The notes: generated by a model not told the origin, from the letters alone. DNA of 64,000 nt from JAHEEL01 sp963700375 (GCA_963700375.1 CAVOXF010000004.1:62001-126000), one strand, 5' to 3'; counted from the first letter of the stretch, positions 42,259 to 52,458 are shown. Numbers and translations: made by a program.

Positions 42259-43319
42259 TTCAACTCCTCATCGCGGCGACTATCTCGTTTGCGTTCACCA
42301 TCTTCGTCACTCCGATCGCGATCAGGGTCTTCCGTGCGAGGAACATCGGCCAGTTCATCCAGGAGGATGTTCGGGGCCACATGCACAAGCGTGGCACGCC
42401 GACGATGGGCGGCGTCGTCATCATCTTCGGAGCACTGCTCGGGTACGCGGGGGCGCACTTCCGGGTCCTGACACTCGGTGAGGGGTTTGACTTCCGGGTC
42501 TACTCCTTCGCACCGGAAGGCTTGCTGGCGGTTCTTGCGTTCGTCGGGATGGGATTCATCGGGTTTCTCGACGACTACACCAAGTATGCACGGAAGCACA
42601 ACCAAGGTTTGTCCAAGCGGTGGAAGTTCCTCGGCCAGCTCGCGGTTGCCGCCACGTTCGCCTGGGGAGCGCAGCAGATCGGCGTCTCGACGGAACTGTC
42701 GTTCGTCCGGCCTCTGGGCATCGACCTCGGCCCGATCCTCTATTTCCTCCTCGTGCTCTTCATGCTCACCGCCTCGGCGAACGCCGTGAACCTGACCGAC
42801 GGTCTCGACGGTCTGGTCGCCGGTTCGGTGTCGCTCGTGTTCGGTGCCTACGTGCTGATCGCGTTCTGGCAATTCAGGAACATCGCCGTCTACTTCGTCG
42901 ACATCAACGGCGCTCTTGACCTCGCCCGATTCGGCGCCGCAGTAGTCGGCGCCGCGCTCGGATTCCTATGGTGGAATGCGGCACCGGCCAATATCTTCAT
43001 GGGCGATACCGGGTCCCAGGCGTTCGGCGGCGCACTCGCAGCCATGGCGCTGCTCACCAATACGCAGTTGCTGCTCGTTCTCCTCGGCGGCCTCTACGTG
43101 GTCGAGACGCTTTCGGTCATCGGGCAGGTCTTTGCCTTCCGGGTCTTCGGCCGCCGCATCCTCCGGATGGCACCGATCCACCATCACTTCGAGCTGAAGG
43201 GGTGGCCCGAAACCATGGTGATCGTCCGATTCTGGATCATGACGGGTATCGCCGTCGCGCTCGGCGTCGGGGTGTTCTATGCCGACTTCCTCAATGTCAC
43301 CGGTGGAGGATCACCGTGA
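42255..43319 (+). CDS. mraY: Phospho-MurNAc-pentapeptide translocase MraY
   Basis: Transfers phospho-MurNAc-pentapeptide to undecaprenyl phosphate, forming lipid I. 354 aa, about ten transmembrane helices. Conserved motifs: H-M-H-K-R-G-T-P-T-M-G-G near residue 42, the F-L-D-D-Y-T segment near 100, N-L-T-D-G-L-D-G near 180 and M-A-P-I-H-H-H-F-E near 300. GTG start overlapping murF by 4 nt. Confidence 0.95.
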   Translation: MIQLLIAATISFAFTIFVTPIAIRVFRARNIGQFIQEDVRGHMHKRGTPTMGGVVIIFGALLGYAGAHFRVLTLGEGFDFRVYSFAPEGLLAVLAFVGMGFIGFLDDYTKYARKHNQGLSKRWKFLGQLAVAATFAWGAQQIGVSTELSFVRPLGIDLGPILYFLLVLFMLTASANAVNLTDGLDGLVAGSVSLVFGAYVLIAFWQFRNIAVYFVDINGALDLARFGAAVVGAALGFLWWNAAPANIFMGDTGSQAFGGALAAMALLTNTQLLLVLLGGLYVVETLSVIGQVFAFRVFGRRILRMAPIHHHFELKGWPETMVIVRFWIMTGIAVALGVGVFYADFLNVTGGGSP

Positions 43320-44596
43320 ATACGTTGATCCTGGGGGCTGGGGTGAGCGGTGTGGCGGCCGCCAGACTCGCCTGTACGCTCGGGCACTCCGTCTCCGTGT
43401 ACGACCGGTCATCAAAGGCGACGATGCCGTTGCGCGAGCGCGGGTATGCCGTCCACTCTGGCTCATGGACGGACCTTCTTCTTCGCGACATCGACCTGGT
43501 GGTCGTGTCCCCGGGTTTCCCCGAGCACTCGGATCCGTTGCGTCAGGCGCTGGCAGCCGATGTTTCCGTCATCAGCGAACTCGAATTCGGCGCCCGGCGA
43601 CTGACCGTCCCGTACGTCGCGGTCACCGGCACCAACGGCAAGACGACGGTCACCAGCGCCGTCGCTGACATGCTCAACGCGAGCGGCGTCGACGCTCTGG
43701 CTGCCGGCAACATCGGCATTCCGGTATGCGGCCTCGGTGCGGAACCGGCGGCCGTCGTCGTGCTCGAGGCATCGAGCTTCCAGCTCAGGTTCATCGACCG
43801 GTTCCATCCGGTGGCGGCGGGCATCACCAACGTCGCCGCGGACCACCTCGACTGGCACCTCACGGTGGACGCCTATGTCGCGGCCAAGGCGCGTATCTTC
43901 GAGAACATGGATGCCACCGATGTGCTGGCGTACGACGCCGATGACGCCGGAGCGCGCGACCTGGCCGCACAGGCGTCGTGCCGAACCGTCCCGGTCAGCG
44001 GGACATCGGTTCCGCCAGGCGGTGTCGGCCCTCAGCGCGGCTCCCTCGTCGTCGGAAGCGCCCGGTTGCCGCTCGCTACCGGGGACCCGTCGTTCGTGTC
44101 AGACCTCGGCATCGCAGCCGCGATCGCCGGATCCGTCGGGGGAACCGAAGCCGGCATCGCGTCGGTACTGGGTGCGTTCGAACCCGGGTCCCACCGGCGT
44201 CGGACCGTCGGAACCAAGGGCGGCATCCGCTGGATCGACGACTCGAAGGCGACGAACCCGCACGCTGCACGGGCCGCCGCGGCGTCATATCAGAGCGTGG
44301 TGCTGCTCGCCGGGGGGCAGAACAAGCAACTCGACCTCGCAGACATCGCTCCCGATTCGGTACGCCACGTCGTGGCCTTCGGAGAAGCCGCGCTCGAAGT
44401 CGCCACGGCGTTCGACGGGCCGATCACCGTCGTTGGAGGCCTGGCGGAGGCCGTCGCCGCCGCCGACCGGGTCGCTCGAAGCGGCGACACGGTGCTCCTG
44501 GCTCCCGGGTGTGCGAGCTTCGACGAGTTCGCCTCGTACGCGGCACGAGGCGATCGGTTCGCCGAGCTCGTCGCGGAACTGGAGGCTTCGAAATGA
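43316..44596 (+). CDS. murD: UDP-MurNAc-L-alanine:D-glutamate ligase MurD
   Basis: Adds D-Glu. 426 aa. N-terminal G-A-G-V-S-G near residue 7, ATP-binding T-G-T-N-G-K-T-T near 105, D-D-S-K-A-T-N-P near 305 typical of MurD, and A-P-G-C-A-S-F-D-E-F near 398. GTG start after GGAGGA, overlapping mraY. Confidence 0.94.
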   Translation: MNTLILGAGVSGVAAARLACTLGHSVSVYDRSSKATMPLRERGYAVHSGSWTDLLLRDIDLVVVSPGFPEHSDPLRQALAADVSVISELEFGARRLTVPYVAVTGTNGKTTVTSAVADMLNASGVDALAAGNIGIPVCGLGAEPAAVVVLEASSFQLRFIDRFHPVAAGITNVAADHLDWHLTVDAYVAAKARIFENMDATDVLAYDADDAGARDLAAQASCRTVPVSGTSVPPGGVGPQRGSLVVGSARLPLATGDPSFVSDLGIAAAIAGSVGGTEAGIASVLGAFEPGSHRRRTVGTKGGIRWIDDSKATNPHAARAAAASYQSVVLLAGGQNKQLDLADIAPDSVRHVVAFGEAALEVATAFDGPITVVGGLAEAVAAADRVARSGDTVLLAPGCASFDEFASYAARGDRFAELVAELEASK

Positions 44597-45834
44597 CCGG
44601 CCGAAGCGGCGGGGTCGACCAAGCTACCCGGATGCTCGAGGCCGTGCCCGATCCGATTGTCGCCGATGACGAAGATGCTCGGCCGTCGGTGCGCGAGGCG
44701 ATTCGCGAACGGCGAGCCGCCAAGTCGTTGAATCTCAGCGATCGCCGGACGGTCTTCCTCGTGGTTCCGGTCGTGATGCTGCTCATCGTCGGGTTCGGGG
44801 CGATGCTCTCCGCGGCGTCTGTGATCTCGATTCGCGAATTTGGTGATCACCTCTACTACATCAAGCGGCAGGCCGTGTGGGTCGGTCTCGGGATCGTCGC
44901 TCTTGCGGGCTTCTCGAAGGTCCCGTACCGGTGGTACCGGAAGTTCGCGCTGTTGATCTTCCTCGTGTCCATCGCCGGACTCGTGGCGACGCTGGTCGTC
45001 GGCGACGTCCGAGGTGGCGCGCGTCGCTGGATCGAAGTCGGTCAGATGACTATCCAGGCAGCCGAACTTGCGAAGCTCACAACGGTGATCGTGCTTGCGG
45101 CCGTACTCGCGAAGAAGGAGCGGCTGCTCGGTTCGGTCGGCCATTTCGTGCTGCCGATCGCTGCGATCCTCGGCATCGTCTCCGCGCTGCTCCTCGCCCA
45201 GCCGGATTTCGGGACGACCCTGATCATTGTCGGCGCCGCGTTCGCCGTGATCTTCTCATCTGCGGCCCCGCTCGGGTTCGTCGTCGGCCTTGGCGGGATC
45301 GCTGCCGTGCTCGGCACCATTGGCGCCTTCTCAATGGACTACCGCAGGGCCCGTTTCACGGGATTCCTCGATCCATTCGCCGACCCGCTCGGCAACGGGC
45401 ACCAGGCGGTGCAGAGTCTCGTGGCGCTCGGCACCGGCGGCTGGTTCGGCGTCGGTCTGGGAGCGAGCCGCGCTCGGTGGTCGTTCCTGCCGAACGCGCA
45501 CACCGACTTCATCTTTGCCATCATCGGGGAGGAGACCGGCCTGGTGGGTGCGGCGCTGGTGATCGTCCTGTTCGCGTTCTTTGCCGGGGTCGGCATTCGG
45601 ATCGCATTGACGGCACCTGACATGTTCGGCCGCCTCCTCGCCGTGGGCATCGTCTCCTGGATCTCGTTCCAGGCGCTCATCAACGTCGGGGGAGTGGTCG
45701 CTGTGCTTCCGATCACCGGGGTGCCGCTTCCGTTCGTGTCCTCGGGAGGCAACGCGATGGTCATCACCCTCGCCGCGGTCGGGATCCTTGTGAACATCTC
45801 TCGGACGAGAATCAGCGATCCGGCGACATCATGA
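44593..45834 (+). CDS. ftsW: Septal peptidoglycan glycosyltransferase FtsW
   Basis: SEDS-family polymerase acting with FtsI. 413 aa with an N-terminal cytoplasmic extension of about 50 residues and ten transmembrane helices. SEDS motifs: A-E-L-A-K near residue 158, Q-P-D-F-G-T near 205, and L-P-F-V-S-S-G-G-N near 378. The catalytic-type region N-G-H-Q-A-V-Q-S near 265 is present. Overlaps murD by 4 nt. Confidence 0.93.
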   Translation: MTGRSGGVDQATRMLEAVPDPIVADDEDARPSVREAIRERRAAKSLNLSDRRTVFLVVPVVMLLIVGFGAMLSAASVISIREFGDHLYYIKRQAVWVGLGIVALAGFSKVPYRWYRKFALLIFLVSIAGLVATLVVGDVRGGARRWIEVGQMTIQAAELAKLTTVIVLAAVLAKKERLLGSVGHFVLPIAAILGIVSALLLAQPDFGTTLIIVGAAFAVIFSSAAPLGFVVGLGGIAAVLGTIGAFSMDYRRARFTGFLDPFADPLGNGHQAVQSLVALGTGGWFGVGLGASRARWSFLPNAHTDFIFAIIGEETGLVGAALVIVLFAFFAGVGIRIALTAPDMFGRLLAVGIVSWISFQALINVGGVVAVLPITGVPLPFVSSGGNAMVITLAAVGILVNISRTRISDPATS

Positions 45835-46910
45835 CCTATGCCTTCGCCGCAGCCGGAACCGGCGGCCACATCTATCCGGCGCTCGCCGTGGCGCGTACGC
45901 TCGTCGAATCCGGCGTGGATGCCGGAGACATCGTGTTCTTCGGGGGGGATCGTCTCGAGACCCGGATTGTGCCCGCGGCGGGTTTCGAACTCGTTCAACT
46001 CGACGTGCACGGCCTCAAGCGCTCCCTGACGGTCGACAACCTGACGATCCCAATGATGGTTCGCCGGGCGGCCGCAGTGGTTGCCGGCACGCTCAAGAAG
46101 CGACCGCCGGGCGTGCTCACGGTATTCGGTGGCTATGTCAGCGTGCCGGCCGCGATGGGGGCGCGCAAGGCGGGGATGCCCTACGTCATCCACGAGCAGA
46201 ACGCCGTGCCCGGCGTCGCAAACCGCTACGTGGCGCGGCGGGCCCGACGCACGTATGTTGCGTTTGCCCCCGCACTCGCACGGTTCGAGGACGCGGAGCT
46301 CGTCGGGAATCCGCTGGCACCGGCGTTCGAGAGCTTCGATCGCTCGACGATTCGCTCGCGGGCGTTCGCACGCTACGGCCTCGACCCGGACCGTCCGGTC
46401 GTTGGCGTCTTCGGAGGGAGCCTTGGGGCACAAGCTCTGAATTCCGCCGCGGTGTCTCTCGCCGCTGCCGCCGATCGGCCGTTTTCGATTCTGCACCTCA
46501 CCGGCGCGGACCACCACGCCGCCCTGGCCGAGCAGTCGGCGGATTCTGCCCACTGGGTCACGAAGCCGTTCGAGCAGGACATGGAGATGTTCTACGCGGC
46601 ATCGGACGTCGTGCTGTCCCGGGCCGGAGCAATGACCGTGAGCGAACTGGCGGCGACGTCGACGCCGTCGGTCGTCGTGCCACTCCCGGCCGGGAAGGGG
46701 TATCAAGCCATGAACGCATACGACCTCGAACGGGCAGGAGGGGCGATCATCATCGAACAGGAACACATCGCAACCGTGCCCGATCGCCTCGCGTCGCTCG
46801 TTCAGGATCCCGATCGGCTCTCCACGATGCGCGACGGGGCCCGGTCGGTCGCACGGCCGGAAGCCGCACAGCGGATCGCAACCGCCCTCAGGGAGATCGC
46901 CGATGACTGA
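45831..46910 (+). CDS. murG: Undecaprenyl-PP-MurNAc-pentapeptide GlcNAc transferase MurG
   Basis: Makes lipid II from lipid I. 359-aa GT28 protein. N-terminal G-T-G-G-H-I-Y-P-A-L-A near residue 8, H-E-Q-N-A near 120, G-G-S-L-G-A near 190, and S-R-A-G-A-M-T near 262. Overlaps ftsW by 4 nt and murC by 8 nt. Confidence 0.96.
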   Translation: MTYAFAAAGTGGHIYPALAVARTLVESGVDAGDIVFFGGDRLETRIVPAAGFELVQLDVHGLKRSLTVDNLTIPMMVRRAAAVVAGTLKKRPPGVLTVFGGYVSVPAAMGARKAGMPYVIHEQNAVPGVANRYVARRARRTYVAFAPALARFEDAELVGNPLAPAFESFDRSTIRSRAFARYGLDPDRPVVGVFGGSLGAQALNSAAVSLAAAADRPFSILHLTGADHHAALAEQSADSAHWVTKPFEQDMEMFYAASDVVLSRAGAMTVSELAATSTPSVVVPLPAGKGYQAMNAYDLERAGGAIIIEQEHIATVPDRLASLVQDPDRLSTMRDGARSVARPEAAQRIATALREIADD

Positions 46911-48279
46911 GCCACGGAGTGTGTCCATCGAGGACATCCGGTCGATCCACATGATCGGCGTCGGCGGGTCGGGAATGTCCGGACTCGCCAAGCTCCTCGC
47001 CCAGCGTGGGATCGCGGTGTCCGGATCCGATCTCAAACCGTCGTACATCGTCGACTCGCTCGCCGGTGTCGGTGTCGAGACATGGATCGGGCACCAACCG
47101 GATCGAATCGGTCCGGTCGATGTCGTGGTTGCGTCGTCGGCCGTGCCTGACAACGACGTCGAGCTACGTGCCGCCAGAGAGGCCGGCATCACCACGGCCC
47201 GGCGGCCGGCTTTGCTGCACGGCGTCACGGACGCCTTCTCGACGATCGGCTTCTCCGGTACGCACGGCAAGACATCGAGCACAGCGATGGCCGTTGCGGC
47301 ACTCCGGGCGTGCGGCCTCGACCCCTCGTTCATCGTTGGCGGCGAGCTTACCGATCTCAACACCGGCGCCCACCTCGGCGACGGGGAGACGCTGCTGCTC
47401 GAAGCCGACGAAGCATTCGGAACGTTCCGTCATCTCGAGATTGCCGCTCTCGGGGTCACCAACATCGAGGCGGACCACCTGGACTACTACCGGACCGTCA
47501 CGGCGCTCGAGGAGGCGTTTGCCCAGGTCGCCGGGCGCACCCCCGGGCCCGTCGTCGGTTGCATCGACGATCCCGGCGTGCGACGCCTCGCCGAGCGGGC
47601 AACCGTCATCGGGTACGGCATGAGCGAAGACGCCGCATGGCTCGTGTCCGATGTCGAACTCGGGCCGACGACCTCGTTCTCGTTGGTGCACAACGGCGAA
47701 TCGCACCGTGTCCACCTGCGACAACCCGGCGTCCATGCGGTGTTGAACGCCGCTGGTGTCCTCGCTCTCCTCGGCGAGCTGAGCTACGACCTGACATGCG
47801 CTATCGCAGGGCTTCGCGACTTCGGGGGAGTGCGGCGCCGCTTCGAGGTGAAGGCCAGGATCGCCGGCGTCACGATCATCGACGACTACGCCCACCATCC
47901 GACCGAAGTCGCTGCCACCGTTGAGGCAGCGCAGACGATCACCGACGGAAGGGTCTGGGTGGTCTTCCAGCCTCACCGCTTCACGAGGACCGGGGCCCTC
48001 GCTCCCGCCTTTGGCGGACCGCTCGCGGCCGCAGACCGAATCATTGTCACCGACATCTACAGCGCGGGCGAGGAACCGCAGCCCGGCGTGACAGGTCGCC
48101 TCGTCGCGGAGGCCGTGCGGGCGGACGGGGGCGCCGTCGAGTACATCGAACGCCTCGCCGACGTACCGGGCCGAATCTCGGACGGCCTCGAACCGGGAGA
48201 TACGCTCATCCTCATGGGTGCCGGAGATGTGGCGACGATCTGGACCGATGTTGGCGACCGCCTTGGTGGCCGGTCGTGA
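46903..48279 (+). CDS. murC: UDP-N-acetylmuramate-L-alanine ligase MurC
   Basis: Adds L-Ala, the first residue of the stem peptide. 458 aa. N-terminal M-I-G-V-G-G-S-G-M-S near residue 16, ATP-binding G-T-H-G-K-T-S near 120, E-A-D-E near 166 and D-D-Y-A-H-H-P-T-E near 327, all diagnostic for MurC. Separate from murB (not fused). Confidence 0.95.
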   Translation: MTEPRSVSIEDIRSIHMIGVGGSGMSGLAKLLAQRGIAVSGSDLKPSYIVDSLAGVGVETWIGHQPDRIGPVDVVVASSAVPDNDVELRAAREAGITTARRPALLHGVTDAFSTIGFSGTHGKTSSTAMAVAALRACGLDPSFIVGGELTDLNTGAHLGDGETLLLEADEAFGTFRHLEIAALGVTNIEADHLDYYRTVTALEEAFAQVAGRTPGPVVGCIDDPGVRRLAERATVIGYGMSEDAAWLVSDVELGPTTSFSLVHNGESHRVHLRQPGVHAVLNAAGVLALLGELSYDLTCAIAGLRDFGGVRRRFEVKARIAGVTIIDDYAHHPTEVAATVEAAQTITDGRVWVVFQPHRFTRTGALAPAFGGPLAAADRIIVTDIYSAGEEPQPGVTGRLVAEAVRADGGAVEYIERLADVPGRISDGLEPGDTLILMGAGDVATIWTDVGDRLGGRS

Positions 48280-49208
48280 CCGTCCCACTCGCGTCCATTG
48301 CCGGGGTGCAGCGCGAAGTCTCATTGGCACCGCTGACGAGCTACAAGCTCGGTGGCCCCGCTGCGTTGTTCGTCGAGGTGCAAGACGATCGCCATTTGGA
48401 CCAGGTGCTGGCATCGGTACCCCCCGAACTCGATGTCCTGCTCCTCGGCAAGGGCAGCAACCTGCTCGTCTCGGACCGTGGCTTCCCAGGAGTGGTGGTC
48501 CGACTCGGCGGCGCGTTCCTCGACATCGCCGTCGAAGACGACGGCTCGGTTATCGCCGGAGGAGCGGCACCGCTCCCACGCCTCGCAAGGGCGAGCGCCG
48601 AAGCAGGCCGGTGCGGCCTCGAGTTCTACGCAGGTATACCGGGCACCGTCGGGGGTGCGGTGATGATGAACGCCGGCGGACACGGGAGCGATACCGCGCA
48701 GTGCCTCGTCGAGGCGGTGATCGTCAATCGCACGACCGGGATTCGGTCGACCAGGGCGCCGGACGTCCTCGACCTTTCGTACCGGCACTCGAACATCGGA
48801 CCGGACGAGTTCGTGACGTTCGCTCGATTCGCGACATCTGCGTGCTCGCGATCGGAAGCCGAGGCGCGCATCCGTGACATCACGAGATGGCGCAAGCGGC
48901 ACCAACCCGGAGGCACGTTCAATGCCGGATCGGTTTTCAAGAACCCTCCGGGTGACGCGGCCGGCCGGCTGATCGACGAGGCCGGCCTCAAGGGGTTGCG
49001 ATGCGGAGGCGTCGCGGTGTCGGAAATGCATGCCAACTTCTTCACTGCCGACGATGATGCGATCGCACAAGACGTTTGGGATCTCGTGTGGTCCGTGCGG
49101 CGGCGTGTTGGTGATGCCACCGGCGTGTGGCTGACACCCGAGATTCGGTTTGCGGGTGCGTTCGACGAATGCGGCGATGAGACAGCGGGACCGGAGACGG
49201 CTGAATGA
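48276..49208 (+). CDS. murB: UDP-N-acetylenolpyruvoylglucosamine reductase MurB
   Basis: FAD enzyme forming UDP-MurNAc. 310 aa. T-S-Y-K-L-G-G-P-A near residue 20, L-L-G-K-G-S-N-L near 60, G-I-P-G-T-V-G-G-A near 122, and the catalytic F-N-A-G-S-V-F-K-N-P near 215. The G-S-V-F-K-N-P form with Ser is the type I/II catalytic segment. GTG start overlapping murC. Confidence 0.94.
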   Translation: MTVPLASIAGVQREVSLAPLTSYKLGGPAALFVEVQDDRHLDQVLASVPPELDVLLLGKGSNLLVSDRGFPGVVVRLGGAFLDIAVEDDGSVIAGGAAPLPRLARASAEAGRCGLEFYAGIPGTVGGAVMMNAGGHGSDTAQCLVEAVIVNRTTGIRSTRAPDVLDLSYRHSNIGPDEFVTFARFATSACSRSEAEARIRDITRWRKRHQPGGTFNAGSVFKNPPGDAAGRLIDEAGLKGLRCGGVAVSEMHANFFTADDDAIAQDVWDLVWSVRRRVGDATGVWLTPEIRFAGAFDECGDETAGPETAE

Positions 49209-50005
49209 ACACCATGGACCACCGGATCGCCGAACGTCGGCACGAGGTGACCGAGGAGCGCGCTCGAGGCAGGCTGAAATGGCTGATCTGGTTGGTCGTC
49301 CTCGTCGGAGCGATCGCCGTCGGCATCTGGTTCATCAACTCACCGGTCCTCTCCATCCGCACCGTCACGGTCACGGGGGCCGAACGCACGGACCCCGCCG
49401 CGATCGCCGAACGCCTCGGGGTGCGCAGCGGGACCCCGACGATCTCCGTGGACGCCGGTGAGCTCGAGGCGGCGCTCCTCGCCAGTCCATGGGTTGCCGA
49501 GGCGGATGTGACCGTTTCTTGGCCCGGCAGCGTGGAGATCCATGTTCGTGAGCGTGTCCCGGTTGCGTCGGTCACGACGGACCTTGGCTGGTTCAACGCG
49601 GCCGTCGACGGGGTGCTCGTCGAACAAGTCGACGAGACCACCCAACCGCCGATCGTGATCTCCGACCGCACGGGCGCCCTTCGAGAAGGGGACCGTATCG
49701 GACACTCGGGGACACTCGGAGCCCTCGAATTCATCGCTGCGCTGCCCGAGGCGCTTCGAGAATCGACGACGGTGACCATCGACGGCGACACCGCCGCCGC
49801 GGTCGTGGCGGAGCACACGGTTGTTCTCGGAAGGCCGACGGAAATGGCCTTCAAAGCCGCCGCCCTGGAAGCACTCATCGCTACCGGCCTCGAGGCCGGC
49901 AGCCGCATCGACATCACAGCGCCGAACCGACCGGCGGTAGCGCCGCCTCAATCTCAACTGGAAGGTGAGACGGAGACACTCGAACAGTCTCAACCTTCGG
50001 ACTAA
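49205..50005 (+). CDS. ftsQ: Cell division protein FtsQ
   Basis: 266 aa. Cytoplasmic tail of about 28 residues, one transmembrane helix (residues about 29-48), then a POTRA domain (I-R-T-V-T-V-T-G near 55) and the FtsQ beta domain (W-P-G-S-V-E-I-H-V-R-E-R near 110). Links the division apparatus in the periplasm. Overlaps murB by 4 nt. Confidence 0.91.
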   Translation: MNTMDHRIAERRHEVTEERARGRLKWLIWLVVLVGAIAVGIWFINSPVLSIRTVTVTGAERTDPAAIAERLGVRSGTPTISVDAGELEAALLASPWVAEADVTVSWPGSVEIHVRERVPVASVTTDLGWFNAAVDGVLVEQVDETTQPPIVISDRTGALREGDRIGHSGTLGALEFIAALPEALRESTTVTIDGDTAAAVVAEHTVVLGRPTEMAFKAAALEALIATGLEAGSRIDITAPNRPAVAPPQSQLEGETETLEQSQPSD

Positions 50006-50036
50006 CCTTGATTCACCTGCGCGGGAGGACCACCAC

Positions 50037-51155
50037 ATGACCGATCCGAAACTCTCACCACACACCTACCTGGCCGTCATCAAAGTGGTCGGTGTAGGTG
50101 GTGGCGGCGTCAACGCCGTGAACCGAATGATTGAAGCCGGTGTCGGCGGCGTGGAGTTCATTGCGGTGAACACCGACGCCCAGGCGCTCATCATGTCGGA
50201 CGCCGATCTGAAGCTCGACATCGGTCGTGACTCGACCCGCGGGCTCGGCGCAGGGGCGAACCCTGAAGTCGGCCGTGAGGCTGCCGACGAGCATCGCGGC
50301 GAACTCGAAGATGCGCTCACCGGAGCGGACATGGTGTTCATCACCGCAGGCGAGGGTGGCGGCACGGGAACCGGAGCCGCCCCGGTCGTCGCCGAGGTCG
50401 CCAGGTCGCTCGGCGCCCTGACCGTCGGCGTCGTCACCCGGCCGTTCGGATTCGAGGGTCGGAGGCGCTCGGTAGCGGCCGAACAGGGCATCCAGGCTCT
50501 CAAGCAAGCGGTCGACACGCTGATCATCATCCCGAACGAACGCCTGCTCGAGATCGCCGACCCGAGCACTCCGGTGGTCACAGCGTTCCGGATGGCCGAC
50601 GAGATCCTGACCAACGGGGTCAAGGGCATCACCGACCTCATCACGACTCCCGGCCTCATCAACGTCGACTTCGCGGATGTCAAGACCGTGATGTCCGAAG
50701 CCGGTTCCGCCGTGATGGGCATCGGTCAGTCGACCGGTGACAGCCGAGCCCAGCAGGCCGCTGAAAAGGCGATCTCGAGTCCGCTGCTCGAGACGTCGAT
50801 GGAGGGCGCCCGCGGCGTCCTGCTCTCGATCGCCGGACCCGGCGACATGACGCTCCACGAGGTCTCGACGGCGGCGTCGATCGTCGCCGATCATTCGGAC
50901 GACGACGCGAACATCATCTTTGGTGCGGTTGTCGACGACTCACTCGGCGACGAGATGCGGGTCACGGTCATCGCAGCGGGCTTCGAGCATGAACAGCGTC
51001 AGTCGTTCACATCGGCCCCGACCGTGAGCGTTCCGACCGTCCGGTCGTCCCTGGATGACGGGTTGGGTCAGGGCGGTGCGTTCGGCCAGTCCGGCGGACT
51101 GGATCACGACGACGGGACGGACGAGATGGAGATCCCCGGGTTCGTCCGCGGATGA
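50037..51155 (+). CDS. ftsZ: Cell division protein FtsZ
   Basis: Tubulin-like GTPase that forms the division ring. 372 aa. GTP signature G-G-G-T-G-T-G-A-A-P at residues 107-116, T7-loop N-V-D-F-A-D-V near 210, and a short linker ending in the E-M-E-I-P-G-F-V-R-G tail that docks partner proteins such as SepF. Separated from ftsQ by 31 nt with GGGAGG as Shine-Dalgarno. Overlaps pgeF by 4 nt. Confidence 0.97.
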   Translation: MTDPKLSPHTYLAVIKVVGVGGGGVNAVNRMIEAGVGGVEFIAVNTDAQALIMSDADLKLDIGRDSTRGLGAGANPEVGREAADEHRGELEDALTGADMVFITAGEGGGTGTGAAPVVAEVARSLGALTVGVVTRPFGFEGRRRSVAAEQGIQALKQAVDTLIIIPNERLLEIADPSTPVVTAFRMADEILTNGVKGITDLITTPGLINVDFADVKTVMSEAGSAVMGIGQSTGDSRAQQAAEKAISSPLLETSMEGARGVLLSIAGPGDMTLHEVSTAASIVADHSDDDANIIFGAVVDDSLGDEMRVTVIAAGFEHEQRQSFTSAPTVSVPTVRSSLDDGLGQGGAFGQSGGLDHDDGTDEMEIPGFVRG

Positions 51156-51781
51156 TCCGACCCGCGGGGTTCCGCGGCGCCGCCTTCGGAGACGCCTCCG
51201 ACGGGAACGGGCGCGACGATGTCCATGCCCGCGAGGTGATTTCGACCGAGCTCAGCATCTCCACGGAATGGGCATTCGTCCGGCAGGTGCACGGCGCCGT
51301 CGTTGCCCGGGTCGAGCGGACCGGTAGTGCGGGCGATGCCGACGGTCTCGTCACGGACCGCCCCGGGCTACCCATGGTGATCGCGACGGCCGACTGCGTG
51401 CCCGTCATCATCGAAGGAGACCGCTCGATTGCCGTCGTCCATGCCGGATGGAGGGGTGTCGCCGCCGGGGTGATACCGGCTGGGCTCGACGCCATACGAG
51501 AGCGAGGCGACACGCCGCGCCGCGCGGCCATCGGCCCTTCGATCGGCCCGTGTTGCTACGAAGTGGGCGAAGAGGTGCTCGCTGCGATCCCGCACCATAC
51601 GTCGACCACGACCTTTGGAACGCCGAGCGTGGACCTGCGGGGTGCTGCGGAGCGCCAGCTGGGCGGGCTCGAGGTGTGGCGTTCGGATCGGTGCACGTTC
51701 ACCGAACCGGACCTGTGGTCCTATCGTCGGGATGGAACGCCTCATCGACAGATCGCGGTGGCATGGGTACCCGAGCGCTGA
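51152..51781 (+). CDS. pgeF: Peptidoglycan editing factor PgeF (YlmD/YfiH, laccase-domain)
   Basis: 209 aa multicopper-oxidase-like fold protein. Motifs: V-R-Q-V-H-G near residue 43, A-T-A-D-C-V-P-V near 78, H-A-G-W-R-G near 97 and G-P-C-C-Y-E-V near 133. Members remove wrongly incorporated L-Ser from cell-wall precursors or act on purine nucleosides. ftsZ-pgeF-yggS-sepF-yggT is the usual order in Gram-positive bacteria. Confidence 0.9.
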   Translation: MIRPAGFRGAAFGDASDGNGRDDVHAREVISTELSISTEWAFVRQVHGAVVARVERTGSAGDADGLVTDRPGLPMVIATADCVPVIIEGDRSIAVVHAGWRGVAAGVIPAGLDAIRERGDTPRRAAIGPSIGPCCYEVGEEVLAAIPHHTSTTTFGTPSVDLRGAAERQLGGLEVWRSDRCTFTEPDLWSYRRDGTPHRQIAVAWVPER

Positions 51782-52456
51782 ACGACGTCAGGGAGCGGAT
51801 GGCCGCGGCAGCAGTGCGCGCCGGACGCGATCCCGCAACGGTGCGGCTGCTCGCGGTCTCGAAGGGCCGGTCGAACGAACAGGTGCGCGAACTGTACGAA
51901 GCCGGGCAGCGCCTCTTCGGCGAGAACCGGCCACAGGGGCTGCAGGAACGTATTGGGGCCGGCCTCCCGGACGATATCGAGTGGCACTTCGTCGGGAACG
52001 TTCAGCGGCGTGGCGATCAAGACGATCGCACCGTCGACGGCGCTTCTCCACTCGTTCGACCGAGCGAGCCTGGTCGAACCGTGGGCCCGACTCGAGGATC
52101 CTCCGCCCGTCTTGCTCGAGGTGAACCTCGCTGCCGAACCACAGAAGCATGGGTTCGACCCGGTCGAGGTATGCGGCGTGGCCGATCTCCTGGTTGAGCG
52201 ATGTATCCCCGTGCACGGGCTGATGATCATCCCCCCGAGGGTCCGGTTCGCCGAAGAGGCGCGCCCGTGGTTCTCGGGACTCCGGGAACTGGGCGAGACG
52301 ATGCGCCTGGACCACCCCGAGGCCGTCGAGCTTTCGATGGGCATGACGGACGACTTCGAGGTGGCCATCGAGGAGGGTGCAAGCATCGTTCGCGTGGGAC
52401 GGGCTATCTTTGACCCTACGAACAACGGAATCAGCGAACGCTCCACTGAGGATTGA
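51763..52456 (+). pseudogene. yggS: YggS (PLP homeostasis protein), single-base frameshift
   Basis: The N-terminal part (M-G-T-R-A-L-N-D-V...) reads L-L-A-V-S-K-G near residue 28 with the PLP lysine, then F-G-E-N-R and E-W-H-F-V-G-N-V-Q-R. After about 52009 the homologous sequence continues in the +1 frame: I-K-T-I-A-P-S-T-A-L-L-H-S-F-D-R and, near the end, L-S-M-G-M-T-D-D-F-E. Seven nucleotides (52009-52015) stand where the family has six (Asn-Lys codons). Total length 694 nt is 3n+1; removing one base would give about 230 aa. Either a true mutation or a sequence error. Overlaps pgeF by 19 nt. Confidence 0.8.
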
Positions 52457-52458
52457 CT